The notes beneath the pieces are model-generated. The model worked only from the letters and a program-made list of their open reading frames with translations, searched no databases and was not told the DNA's origin. The position numbers were made by a program, and so were the translations under genes. Below, piece by piece: positions 1 to 5,436 of a DNA stretch of 21,101 nt. This DNA is from JANQTF01 sp036835375. Its GTDB lineage: Bacteria; Bacteroidota; Bacteroidia; J057. The stretch lies in contig DAITMB010000089.1 of NCBI GenBank assembly GCA_036835375.1, positions 1-21,101 on the forward strand, given 5' to 3'. The stretch's first letter is position 1. Every line of letters starts with the position of its first letter.

Positions 1-2
1 TC

Positions 3-83
3 AACTCCCAACTCTCCCAACTCTCCCAACTCCCAACTCTCCAACTCCCAACTCCCAACTCCCAACTCCCAACTCCCAACTCC
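3..83. repeat. AACTCCC tandem repeat (heptamer with 8-9 nt variants)
   Basis: About eleven head-to-tail units are visible. Most are AACTCCC (7 nt); early units are AACTCTCCC (9 nt) or AACTCTCC (8 nt). From 43 to 83 the 7-nt period is perfect. The plus strand has no G, so the minus strand carries GGG tracts every 7 nt (plus-strand CCC at 47-49, 54-56, 61-63, 68-70 and 75-77), which fits the canonical G-quadruplex pattern. The array starts at the window edge and may continue to the left. It lies 29 bp past the stop codon of the minus-strand thioredoxin-like gene, so it would be transcribed as GGGAGUU repeats in that mRNA's 3' end. Confidence 0.95.
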
Positions 84-112
84 AGTATAGCGGAGCTTTG
101 CCGGGGGTGAAA

Positions 113-943
113 CTAATTTCTGCTATTAGAAGGGAGGGTCCAGCCACGATCAATCAATGGTTTCACCTCAGCTTTTTCTCCGCCCCATTCTTCCAGAAAA
201 GACTGGGCGATACGCGCTTCTTCTTTCGTAGCATACACGCCACTCAGCACTTCCCATCTTCCTGAAGCATCGGGCTGAATCCAAATGGCTTCCAATAAAC
301 TCCCTTCTAAATTTTCGGCAATTTCCACAGCTTCCCAGTACCTAAGTCCATCTTGCCATTTCAACCCATAACGTGGCTCGGGGATCTGTGCTACAGAGAC
401 ATTCGCGGGAAGCGCCTCCTTTCCCGGCAGTTCTCGCAGGTGACTCAACTGATCGAGTGCGGCCAAAGGAAGTACATGAGCCGCCATGTCTTCCCAGCGC
501 GAAAGTTCCTCCCCTGCTCCATCGATTACCAGCAGCGTTGGAAGCACTTCGATTTCGTAATGCCGGGACAACTGATAGCCTTCGCCGACGAGATCAAGGG
601 CATTCAATTGGTACATCAAGAAGGATTCCCGCAAGTCTTCCGAAATCTGAGCCGGTGGGAGGGATGTCGTGTGACAAGGATAGCAATAAGGAGCGCTGAA
701 TCGCAAAATCGTCAACTTGTCTTCTAAGGCAGTTCGCGCCAGAAGCGATTCCCAATTTCGCGCAGTGTGAAAGCCTTCTTCCGTGGTTTGTTCACTTAGA
801 AATACCGCCAACAAAGCGGCACCCAGTAGAAAGGCCATACCTAGATATCCCAATATCGCTTGCGTGCGAAGGAATGTGCGGAAAGAGGTAGTCTGGTCAT
901 GGCGTTGTTCGCCACGTGGCACTGGATATGGCTGATTCTCCAT
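113..943 (-). CDS. membrane-anchored thioredoxin-fold protein with C-terminal SPOR-like domain
   Basis: 276 residues. A short basic cytoplasmic N-terminus is followed by one membrane helix (about 30-49), so the rest should face the periplasm. Residues 60-165 are thioredoxin-like: a beta strand leads into a CYPC redox motif (C87, C90), and VLPT holds the expected cis-proline (P135). After a linker, residues 195-265 resemble a SPOR peptidoglycan-binding domain, with a GVY strand followed by TKEEARIAQSFL, the usual SPOR strand-helix pattern. Likely role: a thiol oxidoreductase held at the membrane or wall; the partner is unknown. The ATG at 941-943 is used; there is no clear Shine-Dalgarno site. 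The gene is divergent from the secreted thioredoxin-like gene at 1154. The thioredoxin fold is fairly certain; the SPOR call rests on pattern and length only. Confidence 0.85.
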   Translation of the reverse strand: MENQPYPVPRGEQRHDQTTSFRTFLRTQAILGYLGMAFLLGAALLAVFLSEQTTEEGFHTARNWESLLARTALEDKLTILRFSAPYCYPCHTTSLPPAQISEDLRESFLMYQLNALDLVGEGYQLSRHYEIEVLPTLLVIDGAGEELSRWEDMAAHVLPLAALDQLSHLRELPGKEALPANVSVAQIPEPRYGLKWQDGLRYWEAVEIAENLEGSLLEAIWIQPDASGRWEVLSGVYATKEEARIAQSFLEEWGGEKAEVKPLIDRGWTLPSNSRN

Positions 944-991
944 GTAAAAAAGTTTCCACGTAGGATAAATGTACTCGATCCGAACGATTCT

Positions 992-1020
992 GAATAGTTC
1001 AGATCTCGAATAGTTGATCT
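992..1020. repeat. imperfect direct repeat in the divergent intergenic region
   Basis: GAATAGTTCAGATCT (992-1006) is followed by GAATAGTTGATCT (1008-1020), two near copies at a 16-bp period. It lies just inside (closer to the gene than) the candidate -7 box of the minus-strand gene, where a regulator could bind. No function can be assigned from sequence. Confidence 0.6.
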
Positions 1021-1025
1021 ATCCT

Positions 1026-1033
1026 CAAAAATA
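1026..1033 (-). promoter_or_regulatory. candidate -7 box (TATTTTTG) for the minus-strand thioredoxin-like gene
   Basis: On the minus strand this reads TATTTTTG, a full match to the Bacteroidota -7 consensus TAnnTTTG. A start about 7 nt downstream would give a leader of roughly 75 nt to the ATG at 943. No TTG occurs at the usual 19-nt spacing, so this is weaker than the other promoter candidates in the window. Confidence 0.35.
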
Positions 1034-1100
1034 GCGCAGCAACCTCAACTCACCACGACAGTTCACAGCACGACATTACAGTGTGCGCCAGTACTTCTTC

Positions 1101-1124
1101 GAAGGAAAATCTGAAGGAAAATCA
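1101..1124. repeat. 12-bp tandem duplication GAAGGAAAATCT/A
   Basis: GAAGGAAAATCT (1101-1112) is directly followed by GAAGGAAAATCA (1113-1124), 11 of 12 bases identical. It lies 30 bp upstream of the plus-strand thioredoxin-like ORF. It could be a tandem regulator site or a replication-slippage product. Confidence 0.6.
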
Positions 1125-1153
1125 GCCGTAGAGTCGTTACTTTAAAAAATAGT

Positions 1154-1711
1154 TTGTCTCTGTCTCCATCCCATTTAAGTCAATTTTTCAAAAAACCTTC
1201 TTTGCTCATGAGCCCTTTTACTTTTACCTGTGTTGCAATTGCTTGCATGCTGTTTCCGCTGCGATTGTTTGCTCAACCGTCAGATCGAACTACGCTGTAT
1301 GATCCTTCCAGAGATGCTGTCGCTGATGTGGCACAATCCGTAGCGCAAGCAAAAGCCGAAGGCAAGCATGTAATGGTACAACTGGGAGGGAATTGGTGTG
1401 TGTGGTGCTATCGATTTCACGATTTTGTGGAGGCAGACTCCAGCCTGAGCAGCTTTCTTGAGGAAAATTACGTGGTGCTGCACGTCAACTTTAGCCCTGA
1501 AAATCGAAATGAGGCTTTGCTGACGCAATGGGAATATCCCCAGCGATTTGGCTTTCCTGTATTTGTAGTGCTCGATGCCAACGGCCGCCGATTACACACC
1601 CAAAATTCTGGATATTTAGAACTCGAAAAATCATACGATACCCAGACCGTGAAGGGCTTTTTCCGTGACTGGACAGCCACGTCACTCGACCCCGCCAGCT
1701 ATCAAAAGTAA
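1154..1711 (+). CDS. secreted thioredoxin-family protein (WCVWC)
   Basis: 185 codons if read from the TTG at 1154; the first in-frame ATG is at 1208 (codon 19). The TTG start gives a signal peptide with a KK n-region (13-14), a hydrophobic stretch (about 18-38) and likely cleavage after LFA (40). The ATG start leaves no positive charge before the hydrophobic stretch, so I keep 1154 while noting that TTG starts are uncommon. The mature part is a single thioredoxin domain: MVQLGGNWCVWC with C82 and C85, and FPVFVVLD with cis-proline P135. It resembles the thioredoxin_7/DUF255-like group of periplasmic thiol proteins. The unknown gene at 1727 follows after 15 bp and is probably co-transcribed. 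The fold is certain; the substrate is unknown. Confidence 0.85.
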   Translation: MSLSPSHLSQFFKKPSLLMSPFTFTCVAIACMLFPLRLFAQPSDRTTLYDPSRDAVADVAQSVAQAKAEGKHVMVQLGGNWCVWCYRFHDFVEADSSLSSFLEENYVVLHVNFSPENRNEALLTQWEYPQRFGFPVFVVLDANGRRLHTQNSGYLELEKSYDTQTVKGFFRDWTATSLDPASYQK

Positions 1712-1726
1712 AGATGCAACCTATGA

Positions 1727-2236
1727 ATGTCATGGAGCCTCTTCTCGGCAAAGTTGTTGATAATGAGTCCCTTTTTGCTTTCTGGTGGGTTGATCCCACT
1801 CCTATTTTATCTTCTGGTTGCCGCCTTTCCTATTGCCGTGCCTGCTCAAGGCAATCAAGAGATTGCTGAAATCCTGGAATTAGCCATCGAGTCGCCCATC
1901 TTGAGGCCGTATTTACCCACCAATGCGCAACGCCTTCCTGAAGTAGATTGTCTCATCACAGGACCTTACTTGCCTTCCCGTTTACCGCTTGTTGTCTTCG
2001 ATGACAGCATCCGGGTATGTCAGAGAGCTGAAGATAGCTTTGGGATAGCCCTTCAGGTAAAAAAGTTTCGGTGGAAATACGACAAAGCACGGGTTGTCTT
2101 GGCAGGTCCGCCGGGATTTCGCGGTAGCTTTCGATTTCAATGGATGAGTTCCCGCTGGTATTTGACAAAGGCGCATGTGAGAGGCATTGCCATTCGCCAG
2201 GGAAAAAGACAGCGTTCGTGGGATTTTCTCTGGTAA
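1727..2236 (+). CDS. secreted protein of unknown function
   Basis: 169 residues that I do not recognise as any family. The N-terminus is a signal peptide: a lysine at 9, a long hydrophobic stretch (10-38) and VPAQ as a likely cleavage site near 40-41. An alternative ATG lies at 1763 (codon 13), but it would lose the only n-region lysine. The mature part is about 128 residues, rich in aromatic and basic residues toward the C-terminus, with exactly two cysteines (C75, C98). The gene starts 15 bp after the secreted thioredoxin-like gene, so the two are probably one operon. The cysteine pair makes a redox link to that neighbour possible, but this is inference. Its N-terminal LLIMSPF resembles LLMSPF in the upstream gene's signal peptide. 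Confidence 0.65.
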   Translation: MSWSLFSAKLLIMSPFLLSGGLIPLLFYLLVAAFPIAVPAQGNQEIAEILELAIESPILRPYLPTNAQRLPEVDCLITGPYLPSRLPLVVFDDSIRVCQRAEDSFGIALQVKKFRWKYDKARVVLAGPPGFRGSFRFQWMSSRWYLTKAHVRGIAIRQGKRQRSWDFLW

Positions 2237-2289
2237 GCACGGTTCACATCTGGAAAACATCATTCTCGCTGTAAAAAGCCGTTTCCTGG

Positions 2290-2320
2290 TTTGCGGGAAG
2301 AGACAAATTCCAGAACTTTG
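2290..2320 (+). promoter_or_regulatory. candidate promoter of mqnE (TTTG-N19-GAACTTTG)
   Basis: TTTG at 2290-2293, a 19-nt spacer and GAACTTTG at 2313-2320 follow the Bacteroidota layout, but the first T of TAnnTTTG is G. The leader to the mqnE ATG would be about 55 nt. The 146-bp gap from 2237 to 2382 holds nothing else that I can support. Confidence 0.4.
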
Positions 2321-2382
2321 CCCTGCCGCTGTCGTAATAGTTGCAAAAGTTTCAGAACTTATCGAAAGTTGTGCCATAAGTT

Positions 2383-3531
2383 ATGCGTATGAGTTTTTTG
2401 AACAGTCTTGTCGAGCAACACACCCTCCCGATCACCGCAGCAGAAATCGCCCGAAAGGTGCTGGCGGGAGAGCGCATTTCAGACCAAGATGGCCTTTATC
2501 TGTTTGAGCAAGCAGATCTTCCTTTCTTGGGGTTGCTGGCCCAGCATATCAGGACCATGCGGCACGGCAAAAAGACCTATTTCAACCGCAACTTCCACGT
2601 CGAACCCACCAACGTCTGTATCTACAGTTGTAGTTTCTGCTCGTATTCCCGTCGCATCAAGAAGCGCGAAGATGGTTGGGAACTCACGCAGGAAGAAATG
2701 CTGAATCAGGTGAAAGCTTTCGACGACAAGCCCGTCACAGAAGTCCACATTGTGGGTGGTGTGTTGCCACAATACGATCTGGCGTTTTATGAAAATCTTT
2801 TTCGAGAGATCAAAGCCCATCGGCCAGCACTGCACATCAAGGGTCTCACGCCGGTGGAATATCATTATATATTCAAAAAGGCGAAAGTCAGCTACCGAGA
2901 AGGGCTTGAGCGCCTCATTGCGGCAGGGCTAGACAGTATTCCTGGAGGCGGGGCAGAGATTTTCGACGAAGCAATCAGGGAGGACATTGCTGGCGGAAAG
3001 TGTACTTCTGACGAATGGCTGGAGCTTCACGAAACAGCTCATGAGCTCGGTCTCCGCTCCAATGCTACGATGCTCTATGGCCACGTAGAGAACTATGCCC
3101 ATCGGATCGATCACATGCGTCGCTTGCGAGAATTACAGGACAAGACGGGTGGATTTCAAACATTTATTCCGCTGAAGTTCCGCAACCAGAACAATGAAAT
3201 GTCGCACCTGCCTGAAGTCACCGTGATCGAAGACCTGAAGGTCTATGCGATAGCCCGAATTTACTTGGATAATTTTGACCATATCAAGGCTTATTGGCCG
3301 ATGATCGGGCGCAAAACCACTCAGCTCGCGCTCTCTTTTGGTGTAAACGATGTGGATGGTACCATTGATGACACGACGAAAATCTATGCGATGGCCGGGG
3401 CCGAAGACCAGCATCCAGCCATGAGCACCCAAGACTTGGTGGATCTGGTAAAAGCAGCGGGATTTGAGCCCATCGAACGGGACACCTTGTATCGGGTCCT
3501 TCAGGATTTTACCGAATCGGCTGTGGTCTGA
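2383..3531 (+). CDS. mqnE: aminofutalosine synthase MqnE (radical SAM)
   Basis: 382 residues. In the futalosine pathway to menaquinone, MqnE joins 3-[(1-carboxyvinyl)oxy]benzoate, made by MqnA, to the adenosyl group of S-adenosylmethionine, giving aminofutalosine. The radical-SAM cluster motif CIYSCSFC is at 79-86 (C79, C83, C86), preceded by KKTYFNRNFHVEPTN, which is the MqnE rather than the MqnC form. Other family hallmarks are HIVGG, PGGGAEIF, TMLYGHVE, KAYWPMIG near the C-terminus, and FGVNDVDGTI. Length is normal for the family. The first ATG (2383) is used; a second is two codons later. The gene is followed at 99 bp by a histidine phosphatase and then by mqnA, which supports the pathway call. 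Confidence 0.95.
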   Translation: MRMSFLNSLVEQHTLPITAAEIARKVLAGERISDQDGLYLFEQADLPFLGLLAQHIRTMRHGKKTYFNRNFHVEPTNVCIYSCSFCSYSRRIKKREDGWELTQEEMLNQVKAFDDKPVTEVHIVGGVLPQYDLAFYENLFREIKAHRPALHIKGLTPVEYHYIFKKAKVSYREGLERLIAAGLDSIPGGGAEIFDEAIREDIAGGKCTSDEWLELHETAHELGLRSNATMLYGHVENYAHRIDHMRRLRELQDKTGGFQTFIPLKFRNQNNEMSHLPEVTVIEDLKVYAIARIYLDNFDHIKAYWPMIGRKTTQLALSFGVNDVDGTIDDTTKIYAMAGAEDQHPAMSTQDLVDLVKAAGFEPIERDTLYRVLQDFTESAVV

Positions 3532-3630
3532 TTCCCTTCGAATCGCTTTTCTACTTCAGATGCGATTGACCCGGCTGAGATACTTACTCAGACCTCATTT
3601 CCTCCACGTTCAATTTTCCAATTTGACCTC

Positions 3631-4239
3631 ATGATCACCTTATTTTTTATTCGCCATGGACAGACAGACTTCAACAAGCAAGGCATTGTGCAGGGAAGTG
3701 GCGTGGATTCTGAACTGAATGAGGTGGGACACGAGCAAGCCCGGGCCTTTTTTGAGCATTATCGCGGCGTTCATTTTGAGGGCATATATGCCAGCTTGCT
3801 CAAGCGGACACACCAGACCTTGGCTCCCTGGGCCGCTGAAGGTCACAACATCACTGCAGAACATGGTCTGAATGAGCTCAATTGGGGGACGCACGAGGGA
3901 AAAAAGCCAGATCCCACTCAGCGAAAGCTGTTCAACAAGACCATCGAATCTTGGAACAATGGGATGCTGGACGTGGCCGTGGAGGCGGGTGAATCTCCCA
4001 TGGAAGCCTGGAACCGTGCGGAAGGCCTTTTTCGTCAGCTCCGTAGAGATTATTTGAATCACAACTTACTGCTGTGTTCGCATGGGCGGCAATTGCGGGT
4101 CATTCTCAGCGGTCTTATAGACCAAGACCTCAGCAAAATGCACCTCTACGAGCATCACAACACTGGACTCTCCATTGTAACGATCGACCGGGAAGGCAAA
4201 GCCCATCCAGAGCGAATCAATGATCTGCGCCATTTGTAG
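3631..4239 (+). CDS. histidine phosphatase family protein (phosphoglycerate-mutase fold)
   Basis: 202 residues, a complete branch-1 histidine phosphatase. FIRHG near the N-terminus gives the phosphorylated catalytic histidine H9 with R8. R59 in KRTHQT, E82 in LNELNWG (proposed acid/base) and H151 in CSHGRQLRV complete the catalytic set. Such enzymes hydrolyse small phosphoesters; specificity cannot be read from the sequence. The gene sits between mqnE and mqnA with gaps of 99 and 96 bp and no visible promoter or strong terminator, so all three are probably one transcript. No phosphatase step is part of the described futalosine pathway, so the gene may be housekeeping or serve an unassigned step. 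Confidence 0.9.
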   Translation: MITLFFIRHGQTDFNKQGIVQGSGVDSELNEVGHEQARAFFEHYRGVHFEGIYASLLKRTHQTLAPWAAEGHNITAEHGLNELNWGTHEGKKPDPTQRKLFNKTIESWNNGMLDVAVEAGESPMEAWNRAEGLFRQLRRDYLNHNLLLCSHGRQLRVILSGLIDQDLSKMHLYEHHNTGLSIVTIDREGKAHPERINDLRHL

Positions 4240-4335
4240 CCCTTTGGTCCAACACTTTGCAACGGCCTTTTTCCCAACACCCGGCCCCTCTGCACCTTAT
4301 TTCAGCTCCCTCTCCCCCATTCGAATACCCCAATC

Positions 4336-5115
4336 ATGCCAGATATTGCCCTTGTCTCCTACATCAACACTCGCCCGTTTGTAGATGGCTTAGAGGAAGA
4401 ATTTCGCGAAAATGAAGCAGTCAGGCTGCATTTGCTCCCACCGAGTGATTGTGCCCGGGCACTCTTTGACGGCCAAGCCCAGCTGGCGTTGGTGCCCGTT
4501 GGTGTGATTCCCACAGGCCCGAAGCTTCACCTGATTCCCAGCTGGTGTATCGGTGCGAATGGCCCGGTAGAGTCAGTATTTGTCTATTCCCAGCGCCCCA
4601 TTGAGGAATTAGATCAAATCTGGATGGATCGCCACTCGCGATCTTCGAATGCCCTTGCGCAAATCTTGTTTCGCCACCTCTGGAAAAAAGAAGTTCGCTG
4701 GCTGGAACCCGCCAAGAAGCACTTTGAGCAAATTCAGGACCGCACGGGAGGAATCGTGATTGGAGACCAGGCCATTCGGATCAAGGACCAGTTTCCCTTT
4801 CGATACGACTTGGCCGAAGCATGGAAAACCCTTACGGGGCTTCCCTTTGTGTTTGCCGTATGGGCATATTTGCCCGGAAGCATGGATCTCCAGGATGTGT
4901 TCCGCATCGAAAAAGCCCTCGCTCAAGGTGTGGAAAACCGCGAACAGACGGCAAAAAAATGGGCGGCCCACTACGGCATGGAAGCTCCCTATGCAGCACA
5001 TTACTTGAATCACTGCATCGACTACCGCTTCGATGATGCGAAGCACCGAGCGATGGATTTGTACCTCTCCCTGATGGAAAAATTGCCTCAGCAAGTGAGA
5101 CAACCCAGTCGCTGA
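4336..5115 (+). CDS. mqnA: chorismate dehydratase MqnA
   Basis: 259 residues. MqnA dehydrates chorismate to 3-[(1-carboxyvinyl)oxy]benzoate, the first step of the futalosine menaquinone pathway, supplying the substrate of MqnE. It has the periplasmic-binding-protein-like fold of the MqnA/MqnD group. Diagnostic stretches are VSYINTRPF at 7-15, LVPVGVI near 52-58, SRSSNALAQ near 101-109 and IGDQAI near 141-146. Length is typical. The leader before the ATG is pyrimidine-rich. The gene is the third in the mqn cluster; the later genes mqnB, mqnC and mqnD are not in this window. It is convergent with aguA, with a small transcription unit between them. Confidence 0.92.
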   Translation: MPDIALVSYINTRPFVDGLEEEFRENEAVRLHLLPPSDCARALFDGQAQLALVPVGVIPTGPKLHLIPSWCIGANGPVESVFVYSQRPIEELDQIWMDRHSRSSNALAQILFRHLWKKEVRWLEPAKKHFEQIQDRTGGIVIGDQAIRIKDQFPFRYDLAEAWKTLTGLPFVFAVWAYLPGSMDLQDVFRIEKALAQGVENREQTAKKWAAHYGMEAPYAAHYLNHCIDYRFDDAKHRAMDLYLSLMEKLPQQVRQPSR

Positions 5116-5137
5116 ATCTGGTATCAGGAGGAATCGC

Positions 5138-5167
5138 TTGATTGGAGGCTTGATCTTGCTACCTTTG
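5138..5167 (+). promoter_or_regulatory. candidate promoter of a small transcription unit (TTG-N19-TACCTTTG)
   Basis: TTG at 5138-5140, a spacer of exactly 19 nt and TACCTTTG at 5160-5167, a full match to TAnnTTTG. The predicted start is near 5174. It lies just after mqnA and points to the 41-codon ORF at 5232. An inverted repeat GGAGGC (5144-5149) / GCCTCC (5167-5172) overlaps the spacer and -7 box and could be an operator. Confidence 0.55.
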
Positions 5168-5231
5168 CCTCCTACGGCTTTCCAATATTTCTGGAAAACC
5201 TCCCCTTCGTTTCCGCTCACGATACCCCATC

Positions 5232-5357
5232 ATGCTCAGAATCACCTTCAATGACCGGGAAATTCTTCGATGGAAGCTCCGCTGGGTCTTTAAAAATCTC
5301 CGCCCGCGAAGCTTTCGGGTGGCAGGCCTCATCATTGCGATCGAAGACGACTTTTAA
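5232..5357 (+). CDS. possible small basic protein, 41 codons
   Basis: ATG at 5232, TAA at 5355-5357. The product starts MLRITFNDREILRWKLRWVF and ends VAGLIIAIEDDF; it is basic in the middle, acidic at the end, and has no recognisable family. Support is contextual: a promoter match at 5138-5167, a terminator-like hairpin at 5407-5436, and a leader reading ATACCCCATC before the ATG, close to ATACCCCAATC before the mqnA ATG. Against it, a 74-codon ORF runs antisense through the same DNA (5217-5441), and short ORFs arise by chance. The transcript, about 260 nt, could instead be a non-coding RNA. Confidence 0.33.
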   Translation: MLRITFNDREILRWKLRWVFKNLRPRSFRVAGLIIAIEDDF

Positions 5358-5406
5358 CAACTCTTGACTGCAAATGCTAGCCCAATGGTTCGCGGTGCTG
5401 AGCAAA

Positions 5407-5436
5407 GGCGGAAGCACTCCACCCCGCCATTTTTTT
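5407..5436 (+). terminator. candidate intrinsic terminator between convergent units
   Basis: GGCGG (5407-5411) and CCGCC (5424-5428) form a 5-bp GC stem with a 12-nt loop, followed by ATTTTTTT to 5436. It would stop plus-strand transcription from the mqn/small-ORF side just at the aguA stop codon. Read on the minus strand the hairpin is followed by TTTG only, so it would be weaker for aguA. The short stem limits confidence. Confidence 0.45.

Noticed and set aside
2383..3531. Assignment as MqnC (cyclic dehypoxanthinyl futalosine synthase) or CofH
   Set aside because: KKTYFNRNFHVEPTN before the cluster and the KAYWPMIG region near the C-terminus match MqnE; the neighbouring mqnA fits MqnE as well.
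3542..3591. Two weak hairpins (AATCGC/GCGATT and CTGAG/CTCAG) after mqnE as a terminator
   Set aside because: Stems are only 5-6 bp and no T-run follows; the downstream phosphatase has no promoter of its own, so read-through is more likely.
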